A stretch of DNA of 64,000 nucleotides from Novosphingobium resinovorum (GCF_027922145.1 NZ_BSFC01000019.1:380579-444578), one strand, 5' to 3'; counted from the first letter of the stretch, positions 52,395 to 60,887 are shown. Notes: generated by a model from the letters alone, not told the origin. A program made the numbers and translations.

Positions 52395-53042
52395 CTATGG
52401 TGCGCGCTTCGATGGGCCTGCCATAGCAGCATATGCGGTCATTGATGCGGCTGCGACCACCGCCATCCAGATCGCGACGTTACCGGCCCGGATGAAGGTG
52501 GAGGCGCCCAAGCAAGCCCCGCAAACCAAGGATGCCCACAAGATCAAGTAAGGTGCCCAATTCCACTTCGGGCCGCCCATGAGAGCCGCAGCGATATGCT
52601 GCCCCAGCTTGACCAAGGCACCGGTCATGTAGGTCACCCCAATCGAAACTTCGCCGTTGCGCTGGAACACGGCATTCTCCGCGCCCATAGCCGCCGCGAG
52701 AACCATTGCGACCGGCAGGTGGGAAGCCACTTCACTTAACGATGCGGCGGCGGTGAGAAGCACTGTCACGAGCGCCAGCACTGCGGGTTTTCGGTGCCGG
52801 GTGGCGCGGGACGCGACGCACGTTCCTGCGATCACGCCGAAGACGAACGACAAGACCAAAAATCCAGCAATGAATGCTGCCGGTATATCCCGAACCAGCC
52901 CGACCGCGACGCGAGTGGAATTGCCGCTCATGAACGATACGAAAAAGCCGCCGAGGCTGATGAACCCGATTGCGTCAACGAAGCCAGCCAAGGCCGCGAG
53001 CATCGCCGCCAACACCCAGAACCGCTTCTCATAGGCGATCAT
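52395..53042 (-). CDS. DUF1275 (YoaK) family membrane protein
   Basis: A 215-residue protein with about six membrane helices. The family start is visible as AAMLAALAGFVDAIGFISLG and FFVSFMSGNSTRVAVGL, later VTYMTGALVKLGQ. Function unknown. Both ends of this gene have diverged partial copies on the opposite strand at 60,658 and 63,258, showing that a second DUF1275 gene once existed nearby. Confidence 0.85.
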   Translation of the reverse strand: MIAYEKRFWVLAAMLAALAGFVDAIGFISLGGFFVSFMSGNSTRVAVGLVRDIPAAFIAGFLVLSFVFGVIAGTCVASRATRHRKPAVLALVTVLLTAAASLSEVASHLPVAMVLAAAMGAENAVFQRNGEVSIGVTYMTGALVKLGQHIAAALMGGPKWNWAPYLILWASLVCGACLGASTFIRAGNVAIWMAVVAAASMTAYAAMAGPSKRAP

Positions 53043-53331
53043 CGTCGGCTGACCGGCTCAGTCAGTGCTTCTGAAACTTCGGCAAGTCACCTGTCATGTC
53101 GCTTTACCTTTCACCTTGCCTCCGCCCGGCAACGGACGCGGGGATATTGAACCATATGCAGTCGCACACCGGCAAGGGCTTCCACCGCCACAAGCCCTAA
53201 GCAGGCCCGCAATCGAGTGCTCTGGCTCCGCTCGCCGCAAACGGGCTCACAATGTGCACAAGTGCGTAATCATTCGGATGAGATCGGCCATTAGCGCGCA
53301 CGGCGCGGCGACTTGCAGGGGATCGCCGCGC

Positions 53332-53535
53332 CTACCTGACCCGTGCGAGGAAGCGGTATGGTTCATCCGCAGCGCCGATTAACTGGCCAAGCTCTGCCGC
53401 CTGCGCGGTGTCGATGACGATATTGACCAGTTCCAGGAGTTCTGTCTCATCGGCGGGCCAGCCTTCGAACGAGGCTCCGTCAAGCGCTGCCGCGATGTCG
53501 TCTTCGGTAATTTCCCGGAACGACTGGTTCTTCAT
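53332..53535 (-). CDS. Hypothetical small protein
   Basis: A 67-residue acidic protein starting MKNQSFREITEDDIAAALDG, with two probable helices. AGGACAGG precedes the ATG. It resembles no family I know; codon use is consistent with coding. The 289 bp upstream of the DUF1275 gene (53,043-53,331) hold no gene. Confidence 0.5.
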   Translation of the reverse strand: MKNQSFREITEDDIAAALDGASFEGWPADETELLELVNIVIDTAQAAELGQLIGAADEPYRFLARVR

Positions 53536-53672
53536 CTGGCCTGTCCTCCTGATGCTGACGAAGACCATGCGCTCGTAGGCATCCCGGGCCAGTTAAAAGC
53601 TTGCAAGGCCAAATGTGCGGACGGCATACAACCAGCGCATCCATCGCTACTCTAGGGGCCGATGCCGAAAGC

Positions 53673-53882
53673 ATGATCGCTGCACCGAGCGCCTTCCTTG
53701 CGCTGGTGCTGCTGGCATCGGTAGCGCTCTACTACGGCCTCGAAACCCGCCCAGCGCTGGCACAACCGCCGCACGCCGTCCCCAAGCGGAGCGGGCCGTT
53801 AAACGGCCGAGCGCCAAGTCTTCGCGTACTAGTTTGGCAAGAAATAGGCTCAACGCGCAGTAAACCATGTTCTGCGCAATAA
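53673..53882 (+). CDS. Possible small membrane protein
   Basis: A 69-residue frame with one hydrophobic helix (AFLALVLLASVALYYGLET) followed by a basic, Pro-rich tail. No ribosome binding site is evident and the tail looks random, so this is a weak call. Otherwise 53,536-53,989 holds nothing else. Confidence 0.25.
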   Translation: MIAAPSAFLALVLLASVALYYGLETRPALAQPPHAVPKRSGPLNGRAPSLRVLVWQEIGSTRSKPCSAQ

Positions 53883-53989
53883 TTTCATCGGCGTGACATG
53901 GAAATAGGCTGCCACCACCTCCTGATGATCGCACTTTTCCCTGCCTGTTCAACATGACAGGCGCATTTCCCCATGATAGCCTACGCGTG

Positions 53990-54607
53990 ATGTTCTCGCA
54001 GATGCTGACGCCAGCCTACCTCCCTTTCGCGTTCTCCTTCGTGCTCATGATCGGTATCGGCCTGATCGAAGCCATTGGGCTGGGCCTCGGCCAGTTCGAT
54101 CTCGACGGCGATTTCAGCGGGGACGCCGATGGCGGGATGCTCAGCTGGCTGGGCCTGGGCGGCGAGTTGCCGATCCTGATCTGGCTCACCTCGCTGCTCG
54201 GCTGCTTCACGCTGGCCGGCATCGCGCTGCAACAGGGCATGACCGCGATCGGCGGCGCCCCGCTGCCCTGGCTGGGGGCCTCGGGTGGCGCTCTGGTTGC
54301 AGGTGCCGCGCTCAACACCTTCGCCGCTGACGGCCTGGCGCGCATACTGCCAGGTTTCGAGACGACGGTGATCTCCACCGACGATCTGCTGCGGCAGCGC
54401 GGCACTATCCTCGAAGGCACCGCCCGTCGCGGTGCCCCGGCTCGCGCCAAGGTGGTGGACCGCCACGGCCAAGCCCACTTCGTGATGGTGGAGCCGCACG
54501 ACGATGCTGATGCCATCCCCTCGGGCGAGACCGCACTGCTGGTCCGGCGCGAGGGGCAAGTTTTCTTCGCAGTGCCCGATCGGCCTGCGTCCTTGCGACT
54601 GCCCTGA
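53990..54607 (+). CDS. YqiJ-like membrane protein with OB-fold
   Basis: A 205-residue protein: three membrane helices (about 8-30, 60-85, 95-115), then a cytosolic OB-fold-like domain (RGTILEGTARRGAPARAKVV to AVPDRPASL). YqiJ-type proteins pair with flotillins in many bacteria, and a flotillin gene follows after 39 bp. Together they probably shape membrane microdomains (family knowledge). ATG 53,990 is chosen. Confidence 0.8.
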   Translation: MFSQMLTPAYLPFAFSFVLMIGIGLIEAIGLGLGQFDLDGDFSGDADGGMLSWLGLGGELPILIWLTSLLGCFTLAGIALQQGMTAIGGAPLPWLGASGGALVAGAALNTFAADGLARILPGFETTVISTDDLLRQRGTILEGTARRGAPARAKVVDRHGQAHFVMVEPHDDADAIPSGETALLVRREGQVFFAVPDRPASLRLP

Positions 54608-54646
54608 TGCACGGCGGTCGCGCAGCAAACTGGGGAAGGGTCCAAC

Positions 54647-56386
54647 GTGCCTGATTCGCTACTCAACGTTCTGATTTACGCCGGCATCGTGCTGCTGGCG
54701 CTCATCGTGATCGGCATCATCCTGACACGCCTCTATCGCCGCGCGACCAAGGACGTTGCGCTGATCCGCACCGGTTTCGGTGGGGAAAAGGTGGTGCTGA
54801 ACGGCGGCATCATGGTGATCCCGGTGCTGCACGAACTGATGCAGGTGCGCCTGACCACGGTGAAGCTGGAAGTCTCCCGTCTCAACAAGGACGCGCTCAT
54901 CACACTCGACAAGCTGCGCGTCGATGTGATCGGCCTGTTCCACATCAAGGTGAAGCCCGATGCCCAGTCGATAGCCGCCGCCGCGCAGACGCTGGGCGAT
55001 TCGGTGAACAGCCCCGATGCGGTGAAGTCCCTGCTTGATGGAAAGCTGGTTTCCGCTCTCCGCTCGGTCGCCGCTACGATGACCATGGAGCACCTGCACG
55101 CTAACCGCGCCGACTTCATCCAGAAGGTGCAAGAAGCGCTGATGACCGACCTGGACATGAACGGCTTCCAGCTCGAATCGGTCAGCATCACGCATTTCGA
55201 CCAGACTGCGTTCGAACACTTCAACGAAAACAATGCCTTCGATGCTGAGGGCCTGACCGTGCTCACCCGCACGATCGAGGAACGTAAGAAGATCCGCAAC
55301 GACATCGTCGCCACCAACCGTGTCGAGATCGAGCAGCGCAACCTGGAGGCGAACAACCAATCGTTGGAGATCGCCCAGGCGGCCGAGCAGGCGCGGCTGA
55401 CGCAGGAGCAGACGCTCTCCGCCCGCCGTGCCGAGCAGGCGACCGCGATTGCCACCGCCGAAGCCGAGCAGACGCGCCTTGCCGAGATCGCGCGGATCAC
55501 CGCCAGCCAGGCGCAGACGGTGGCCCAGACCGAGGCGGACAAGATCATCCAGACCGCCACGATCGCGCGCGACGGCGCGATCCAGACCGCCACCATCGAG
55601 CGGGACCGCACCATCGAGATCGCCCGCATTACTACTGCGGTGCAGACCGCGCAGAAGTCCGAGGAGGAATCGACCGCGACTGCCGCCGCCAACGAGGCGC
55701 GCGCGCTCGCCGTCCGGGCCGAGGAAAGCGTGGCGACGGCCAAGGCCACCGAAATCGCCAACCGTAATAAGAACGTAGCGGTCATCGCCGCCACCCAGCG
55801 CGCGCAGGAAGAGGCAGTGGGCATCACCGTCGCCGCCACGGCCGAGAAGGAAGCTGCCGAAGCCCGCGCCAGCGCCTTGCGCACCGAAGCTACCGCCGAG
55901 GCCGACGCCGAGAAGGTCCGTGCTCAGGGCCGCGAAGCCGCCTTCGCCGTCGATGCCGCCGGCCAGGCTGCGATCAACGAGGCGACCAACCTGCTCAATG
56001 AAGCGCAGACCGCGCTGCTCGTCCGCAAGGCCGTGCTGGAAGCCCTGCCCGCGATCATCGCAGCGGCCAGCAAGCCGATGGAAAACATCGACAGGATCAG
56101 CATCCTCGATGCCCGGGGCTTGCACGGCGATGCCGCCACCGGCGAGCGCGGCGGCCCTGCTGCGAACGAGAACCTTGCCGACGCGGCCGTCTCCGCCGCC
56201 ATGCGCTATCGCGTGGGCGGCCCGCTGATCGACAGCCTCATGACCGAGTTGGGCATGAACGGCGGTTCGCTGAACGGCATGTTGGCCGCCAGCGGCGTAG
56301 CGGAAGCGGCGCTCGCCCCTGCCGTTGCCGCGCCTGGCACCGCACCCACTCCGGCGCCTGCCAATCCCGAGCCGGACGTAGCCTGA
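54647..56386 (+). CDS. Flotillin family protein (YqiK-like)
   Basis: A 579-residue protein. N-terminal membrane anchor (ALIVIGIILTRLYRRATKD), an SPFH/band-7 domain (about 40-230; MVIPVLHELMQVRLTTVKLE), then a long Ala/Glu-rich coiled coil (about 235-450) with degenerate 10-11-residue repeats (QTATIARDGAIQ, TATIERDRTIE), and a variable Pro/Ala tail. It starts at GTG 54,647 behind GGGGAAGGG. It forms a two-gene operon with the YqiJ-like gene. Confidence 0.92.
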   Translation: MPDSLLNVLIYAGIVLLALIVIGIILTRLYRRATKDVALIRTGFGGEKVVLNGGIMVIPVLHELMQVRLTTVKLEVSRLNKDALITLDKLRVDVIGLFHIKVKPDAQSIAAAAQTLGDSVNSPDAVKSLLDGKLVSALRSVAATMTMEHLHANRADFIQKVQEALMTDLDMNGFQLESVSITHFDQTAFEHFNENNAFDAEGLTVLTRTIEERKKIRNDIVATNRVEIEQRNLEANNQSLEIAQAAEQARLTQEQTLSARRAEQATAIATAEAEQTRLAEIARITASQAQTVAQTEADKIIQTATIARDGAIQTATIERDRTIEIARITTAVQTAQKSEEESTATAAANEARALAVRAEESVATAKATEIANRNKNVAVIAATQRAQEEAVGITVAATAEKEAAEARASALRTEATAEADAEKVRAQGREAAFAVDAAGQAAINEATNLLNEAQTALLVRKAVLEALPAIIAAASKPMENIDRISILDARGLHGDAATGERGGPAANENLADAAVSAAMRYRVGGPLIDSLMTELGMNGGSLNGMLAASGVAEAALAPAVAAPGTAPTPAPANPEPDVA

Positions 56387-56395
56387 ATCTTGCAG

Positions 56396-56421
56396 GGAGC
56401 CGGCCCCAGCCCGGCTCCCAC
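56396..56421 (+). terminator. GC-rich hairpin after flotillin gene
   Basis: GGGAGCCGG pairs with CCGGCTCCC around a short C-rich loop. There is no T-tract, so it may be a Rho-assisted or mRNA-end hairpin. Confidence 0.4.
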
Positions 56422-56610
56422 ATCGGTCCCTGACGTCCGACCGGCAACGGTGCGGTCGAGACGATTTCGTAGAAGTGACGCTGCATCGCTTCGGTGGCGG
56501 GGGATTAGCGAAAGTTGGGCGACAAGAGCGGAGTCTCATTGAGGAGCGGCGTCGATTAGATAGCCGAGTTGGGCGCGGGTTTGATTGGCCTGAGCGACTG
56601 GAGAACATCG

Positions 56611-56826
56611 ATGACTGCCGAAAATTTAAGCCCTGAGCACGAACGGAACGCCGCGATCTACGTCGCTGTGATCGACGGGGCGACCTACGGCCAGCTTGCC
56701 GAGCGGTACGGCATCAGTAAGGTCCGGGTGCAGAAGGCCTATGCTCGCGAGCGCACGAATGCCTGGGAAGCTCGCAGGCAGGGTGAGACCTCATACCTCG
56801 GGCGGCCTATACCGAAGGACGTTTAA
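56611..56826 (+). CDS. Small helix-turn-helix protein
   Basis: A 71-residue protein. The middle reads IYVAVIDGATYGQLAERYGI + SKVRVQKAYARE, a clear HTH (turn at AERYGIS). The tail is basic. It is probably a DNA-binding regulator, or a recombination-directionality-like factor. GGAGAA precedes ATG 56,611. The HEPN-like gene follows after 41 bp on the same strand. Confidence 0.65.
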   Translation: MTAENLSPEHERNAAIYVAVIDGATYGQLAERYGISKVRVQKAYARERTNAWEARRQGETSYLGRPIPKDV

Positions 56827-56867
56827 TTCTCCGTGCTGCGGCAGGGAGCATCAAGGAAGGGGCTGCA

Positions 56868-57419
56868 TTGAAAGGGCAGGAGCGGTGGTATCACAGACCA
56901 GATGGTGAAAGTGCGGCTGAGCGAGAAATCGTCGAACTAGTGGGGCGGATTGTAATCGCATGGGGCGCGATCGATACCGTCATGGCCAAGCTCTGGTGGC
57001 ATCTGGCTTTTGAGGCTGGTCAGGAAATTGACCGGGATCGCGCCTATCGGGCGACACTGGATGACAAGCTCAAAGCCATACGCAAACTCGTTTTGCGCGA
57101 TGGAGGCCGACGGGATCTCCAGTTGCATCGGTTGGAGGCCGGCATCCCTGAATATAAGGATGATCGGCATGCTTTGGCTCACGGGTACATCGGAATGACC
57201 GCGCGGGGGCCTGCCGCGATCAACCTCAGAACAGATCGAGCCGCGATGGCCATCGACCTTCCAAGCCTTCATGCTTGGTCTGCATTTTTCGCTGATGTCG
57301 CCCATCAGATGTATGAGGAAGAAACGGTTCGGTACTACCGAGGTGAGGAGAGACTTTATTTACCGGATCCGCTGGAGCCGCCGCCCCATAAGCGTACACC
57401 CATCCCGGGTTGGCCATAG
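56868..57419 (+). CDS. Hypothetical protein with HEPN-like motif
   Basis: A 183-residue, mainly helical protein. KDDRHALAHGYIG in the middle matches the R-x(n)-H / RNxxAHG signature of HEPN-type ribonucleases and related helical bundles, preceded by two helices (VELVGRIVIAWGAIDTVMAK and LDDKLKAIRKLV). The C-terminus is Pro-rich. HEPN proteins often act in toxin-antitoxin or phage defence (inference). TTG 56,868 follows AAGGAAGGGG. Confidence 0.6.
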   Translation: MKGQERWYHRPDGESAAEREIVELVGRIVIAWGAIDTVMAKLWWHLAFEAGQEIDRDRAYRATLDDKLKAIRKLVLRDGGRRDLQLHRLEAGIPEYKDDRHALAHGYIGMTARGPAAINLRTDRAAMAIDLPSLHAWSAFFADVAHQMYEEETVRYYRGEERLYLPDPLEPPPHKRTPIPGWP

Positions 57420-57456
57420 CCTGGAGTGAACCGGCCCGCGCCAATGTGCGGAACGG

Positions 57457-58110
57457 CTACTCAACCAACATCGCCTGCAAAAGCGCCTGCGCCATCTCCG
57501 GCAGCGGCACCGGCACGCTGATGCTGACGTATCCGACATTCAGCGCCCTCCGCTGTCCGAACCGCTCGATCCACTGGCGCCCATTGTGGCGCCAAGCCCG
57601 CTGGAGAAGCACAACCGGCAGCAAATAGCACCGCCGCGACGGCGCGAACCCATAGGCGATGAAATCGCAAGCTAATGGCTTCTGCACCCAGCCGGGCTTG
57701 CGGCGCTCTTCGTCGCTCCACTGCTCCAGAAGAATGTCGGGCCAATCGGCAGCGCGAACCTTCTCGTCTATGGTGTAGGTTCGACCGCAAGCCAGGGTGA
57801 TGACGCGATCAATGCCGCCGCGCTGCGCCCACCCATCATCGCGCACCGAGACAGCGGAGATCATAGTCGGGAACGCCTTGCGGTATAGCTCGACCCACCA
57901 GCCAGCGTCGGCCTGCTCGTTGGACATGGCGAGGCTGGCCGCGAAGTCGTGAACCTGCGGTACGCGCGCCGAAACGCCCTGATCCGGCAGTGACCAGGGC
58001 GCCATCGGCAGCAGATGCTGCGTTTCGTTCAGTGGAAGCCTCGCTTTCGGGTACTGGCCCCCGATGTCCCTAAGCTCAGCCAACCGTTTTCGGTGCGCCG
58101 CCCTAGCCAT
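57457..58110 (-). CDS. Putative PD-(D/E)XK-like protein of unknown function
   Basis: A 217-residue protein. GGIDRVITLACGRTYTIDEK puts an Asp about 15 residues before Glu-x-Lys, as in PD-(D/E)XK nucleases; surrounding strands fit, and WSDEERRKPGWVQKPLACDF recurs as a conserved-looking block. It is the last gene of the minus-strand operon. An alternative start at 58,005 (MAPWSLPDQG) would remove the 82-bp overlap with the gene before it. No similar defined family is known to me. Confidence 0.6.
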   Translation of the reverse strand: MARAAHRKRLAELRDIGGQYPKARLPLNETQHLLPMAPWSLPDQGVSARVPQVHDFAASLAMSNEQADAGWWVELYRKAFPTMISAVSVRDDGWAQRGGIDRVITLACGRTYTIDEKVRAADWPDILLEQWSDEERRKPGWVQKPLACDFIAYGFAPSRRCYLLPVVLLQRAWRHNGRQWIERFGQRRALNVGYVSISVPVPLPEMAQALLQAMLVE

Positions 58111-58358
58111 CGAACTGCCCTCATAATCCGTGCGTCACCTCCGCGAGTTGCCCGTGCGACAAGGTACGCCCGCCCCGCGCGAAGGTGTTCGTCTGCTTCA
58201 GCCGCAGAGCCATGCGTGAAAGCGCGGGGTAGCCCGCCGCCTTCGGTAAGTTCGCCGTCAGGGGTGATGAGGATACGGCCACCGGCTCGAATGAAGTCAC
58301 GGACAGCTTTGGTTGTCGCATCGCCCGAGGAGCGGCACTGATTGGGTTTCACGTTCAT
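58029..58358 (-). CDS. Hypothetical protein
   Basis: A 109-residue basic protein starting MNVKPNQCRSSGDA. It has a helix (TTKAVRDFIRAGG) and a beta pair around RILITPDGELTEGGG, then Arg-rich helices. AAGGA lies 9 bp upstream of the ATG. Function unknown; it is in the middle of the accessory operon and overlaps the nuclease-like gene. Confidence 0.5.
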   Translation of the reverse strand: MNVKPNQCRSSGDATTKAVRDFIRAGGRILITPDGELTEGGGLPRAFTHGSAAEADEHLRAGRAYLVARATRGGDARIMRAVRWLGRRTENGWLSLGTSGASTRKRGFH

Positions 58359-58411
58359 CAATTTGATCCTTGGAGATTGGGGTAGGTCGCCGATGGAGGA
58401 AGTAGGGAAAC

Positions 58412-58666
58412 TCACACCCCCTCCTCCTGATCGCCGCCCCAGTGCATCCGCCCATGGCGATAAACGGGAGCACAGCCATCGTCGCCAGCGAGGCAGACAT
58501 CCTCCTCAGGCTCCAGATCGTGGTCGCCGTCCCGGTGGTCCAGTTCGTCGATCAGTCGCTCGATCACGTCCTCCAGCTCCCCTCGCGAAAGCAGCGGGAT
58601 CGACTGCGACAGCAAACCAAGCGGCAGAGGGCGCAGACCCGCCGTGGTGATGGTCAGAAGCGCCAT
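58412..58666 (-). CDS. Hypothetical small acidic protein
   Basis: An 84-residue protein starting MALLTITTAGLRPLPLG. The core ELEDVIERLIDELDHRDGDH followed by DLEPEED is a helix and an acidic turn seen in small proteins of sphingomonad mobile regions (pattern recognition, not a named family). It starts 2 bp after the stop of the gene before it. Confidence 0.6.
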   Translation of the reverse strand: MALLTITTAGLRPLPLGLLSQSIPLLSRGELEDVIERLIDELDHRDGDHDLEPEEDVCLAGDDGCAPVYRHGRMHWGGDQEEGV

Positions 58667-58668
58667 GT

Positions 58669-58893
58669 TCAGCCCTCCACCATCGTAGCCGAGCGGAGGT
58701 GCTCGGCGAGTTGCTGACGATCGGCGTTCGAGAGACCGACAACCATGGCAAACGTCTCCGCGCGTTCGCCGTGACTGCGCGTGCCGGGTGAGGGCCAGAG
58801 GTGGAGGTGGTCGTCGGCGAGGACGTAGGCGCCACCAGCTTCCTTGAAGCGGGCCATCCATGCCGGAGCGTCGAATGCGAGTTGGGTCGCCAT
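58669..58893 (-). CDS. Hypothetical small protein
   Basis: A 74-residue protein starting MATQLAFDAPAWMARFKEAG. It has a C-terminal helix (SNADRQQLAEHLRSATMVEG). Its ATG is 1 bp past the stop of the upstream gene, so translation is coupled. No family recognised. Confidence 0.6.
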   Translation of the reverse strand: MATQLAFDAPAWMARFKEAGGAYVLADDHLHLWPSPGTRSHGERAETFAMVVGLSNADRQQLAEHLRSATMVEG

Positions 58894-58894
58894 G

Positions 58895-59659
58895 TCACGC
58901 CTCCTCGCCAACCGAGGCCGACGCATTCGCTTGCCAGACGGCGACATCCTGAAGCAGCACCAGGTCATCTACCGCGTCCTGCTCCCGCTCACGAATTCCG
59001 AGCAGGCGTTTGGCCTCGGAGCATAGAAGGTCCACCGCCCCAGTGCATTCGCGCCCGTTGTCGAAGCAGATCAGATATTTGATCGCCCATTCCGAGATGG
59101 AAGGCGCCGGGACGGTAAGCAGCACGTCTTCGGCGGTCGTGCGGACTTCTTGCAGACGCTCATACTCGGAATTGACTGCATCCGGGATTGGAGGGCCGCC
59201 CGCCTCTGAGACGTGGTAGGCCGGGGACCAGGCTCGGTCATCGTACTCTTTTTCGGCGAGCACCGCAGCGTGGTAGGCTTTGCGCGCCGATTCCCAACAC
59301 TGTGGGATTTGACGATAAAGCTCATCCAGCGCGACGGCGGCAAATTCGATCGCGGCCGTTGCGGTCTCGTTGTTTTCGATGATGACGAGGGTGTTGGTTT
59401 CCCCGTCCAAGCCCCGATGGTTGAAGTGAAGCTGGTACAACAGCTTTGCGATGACGTCCTGAACGTTCCTGGCGTCGAATGCCTTTACGGCCAGGAATGC
59501 CTCTTCATCAGCATCGTCCGGCCCTTCTCTGACCGCCTCGCCATAGCGCTGGATCGCGCGGTAAAGATCGCCGCTGACACCGGCGGGCAATGCCGGCAGT
59601 TCATAGGCGACCTCGGCCACGTCACCGCTGCTGGAATGGCGCTTGAACTGGAAGGTCAT
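58895..59659 (-). CDS. Hypothetical protein, largest of the accessory operon
   Basis: A 254-residue, mostly helical, acidic protein. A helical N-terminal half (LYRAIQRYGEAVREGPDDAD, then AFLAVKAFDARNVQDVIAKL) suggests a helical bundle; a second helical block lies near YERLQEVRTTAEDVLL. No catalytic motif is obvious. Its ATG overlaps the stop of the gene before it (ATGA). Confidence 0.65.
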   Translation of the reverse strand: MTFQFKRHSSSGDVAEVAYELPALPAGVSGDLYRAIQRYGEAVREGPDDADEEAFLAVKAFDARNVQDVIAKLLYQLHFNHRGLDGETNTLVIIENNETATAAIEFAAVALDELYRQIPQCWESARKAYHAAVLAEKEYDDRAWSPAYHVSEAGGPPIPDAVNSEYERLQEVRTTAEDVLLTVPAPSISEWAIKYLICFDNGRECTGAVDLLCSEAKRLLGIREREQDAVDDLVLLQDVAVWQANASASVGEEA

Positions 59660-60102
59660 GCCCGAGCCTCCTCGCTAACGGCGCTTAGGTTGCGGATCGA
59701 CGTTAGCGCGGCGACGGCCATCCGCTCGTTCCAATCCAGATCTTCGGACTGCGCTTGGAAGTGATTGAGATCTCGACGCCGGATGGCATCATCGTCGGCT
59801 ACGGTCCCGCCCACGGTGTGGTGGAATGCAACCCATAGCTGGATTTCCGCTCCTTCAGGAGTCATCGCAACAGCATCGCAGATGGTCTGCTCCGCGCGGT
59901 CGATTTCAGCCCAAATGGCATCACCTTGGGGCCCTTCGGCAACCGTGCGGTCAAGGCTGTGGTAGCGATCATATGCCGAGCTTCGATCGGACCATGCCGC
60001 AAGAATTTGGGCATCGTCAGCATGGGCTCGTGCGCTGGAAGGAAGGAAGGCTGTCGCTATGGGTGCCACCATCGCGGCGATTAGCAGCTTGCGCCGGTTC
60101 AT
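59656..60102 (-). CDS. Hypothetical exported protein
   Basis: A 148-residue protein. MNRRKLLIAAMVAPIATAFL followed by PSSARA is a signal sequence with a possible Tat twin-arginine. The mature part is helical (AYDRYHSLDRTVAEGPQGDA, IWAEIDRAEQTICDAVAM). Its start overlaps the stop of the upstream gene (ATGA). Function unknown. An exported member in this operon is odd beside cytoplasmic-looking partners. Confidence 0.6.
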   Translation of the reverse strand: MNRRKLLIAAMVAPIATAFLPSSARAHADDAQILAAWSDRSSAYDRYHSLDRTVAEGPQGDAIWAEIDRAEQTICDAVAMTPEGAEIQLWVAFHHTVGGTVADDDAIRRRDLNHFQAQSEDLDWNERMAVAALTSIRNLSAVSEEARA

Positions 60103-60329
60103 CGCACCACCTCCATTCCGGTGTGGTTGGCGCGCTCACGACGTTCCTTGTCGCGGAACTTGGCCTCACTCCAGCCTAATTGGAAGAGAGCGTTCCATGC
60201 TTCGACATGGGCGGGATTGAAAGGGTCGAAAGGTGCGACGCCAGCCGCGTAGGCCGGAATTCCGGTCCGCTGCCGGAAAGGCACGACATTGCTATCGGCG
60301 GAATCCGCCGGTACTCGGGCTTTAGCCAT
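60099..60329 (-). CDS. Hypothetical small protein, first gene of the accessory operon
   Basis: A 76-residue protein starting MAKARVPADSADSNVVPFRQ. The middle FDPFNPAHVEAWNALFQLGW + SEAKFRDKERRERAN looks like a helical adaptor. It begins the operon, 87 bp from the divergent RHH regulator. The function is not recognised, although such short proteins are often seen near integrated elements. Confidence 0.6.
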   Translation of the reverse strand: MAKARVPADSADSNVVPFRQRTGIPAYAAGVAPFDPFNPAHVEAWNALFQLGWSEAKFRDKERRERANHTGMEVVR

Positions 60330-60360
60330 ATCGATCTCCTAGTGATCGGTTTCGGTTAGG

Positions 60361-60390
60361 GCCGGGCGGAAGTTGGCGCTTCCATCCGGC
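60361..60390. promoter_or_regulatory. Inverted repeat between the operon and its divergent regulator
   Basis: GCCGGGCGGAAG and CTTCCATCCGGC form a 12-bp stem with one mismatch around a 6-base centre. Lying between two divergent starts (60,329 and 60,417), it is a good candidate operator for the RHH protein. GTTACA also occurs at 60,401 and 60,435. Confidence 0.45.
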
Positions 60391-60416
60391 CTGATTATTC
60401 GTTACAGTAATTCTCG

Positions 60417-60602
60417 ATGACCGGTCAAGGAATTTCTGTTACAAAAAAGAGGGGGAGGCCATCTAAGGCCCCTACTTCCGTGGTGCGACTTCCTGATGAG
60501 GTGCTTGAGGCGGCAGACGCTTGGGCAAAAAAGCAGCCCGACCAGCCCTCCCGACCGGAGGCCATCCGCCGCCTGGTCAAGAGGGCTCTCGGGATCGATT
60601 GA
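60417..60602 (+). CDS. Ribbon-helix-helix transcriptional regulator
   Basis: A 61-residue protein. Basic lead (TKKRGRPSKAP), beta strand TSVVRLPDEVLEAAD, helices to RPEAIRRLVKRALG: the CopG/RHH layout. It probably binds DNA as a dimer and may repress its own promoter and the divergent operon. The short length and position recall antitoxin-type regulators, but no matching toxin gene is adjacent. Confidence 0.75.
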   Translation: MTGQGISVTKKRGRPSKAPTSVVRLPDEVLEAADAWAKKQPDQPSRPEAIRRLVKRALGID

Positions 60603-60657
60603 CCGAACCCAAGGGATGCGGGTTATCAGTGTCGTGATGGTCGATCAGGAGCCCTTG

Positions 60658-60887
60658 GTGATCGGCTATGAGAAGTGTTTCTGGGCGTTGGCGGTGACGC
60701 TCGCGAAGCGACCGGGGGCAATCAAGGGCTAGTTCCTCAAGTCGCTGAATGACAACGAGGGCGTGCGTGGGACTTTCGGTCGCTTCACCGTCGGCGCGAT
60801 CGACACGACCTACACCGTGGGCGCGGTCTCGCGCCCGGCGCGCGAGGTCCTGATCAGCAATTATGCGCTGCCGGCGAACGAAAACTG
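60658..60887 (+). pseudogene. Remnant: DUF1275 5' fragment joined to an unknown C-terminal fragment
   Basis: Bases 60,658-60,705 (VIGYEKCFWALAVTLA) match the start of the DUF1275 gene at 53,042 (MIAYEKRFWVLAAMLA) at about 85% of bases. After TAG at 60,730-60,732 the same frame continues with FLKSLNDNEGVRGTFGRF and ends at the TGA 60,885-60,887, a fragment I cannot place. It is a rearranged non-functional remnant. The AT-rich 60,888-61,124 holds no gene. Confidence 0.7.
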
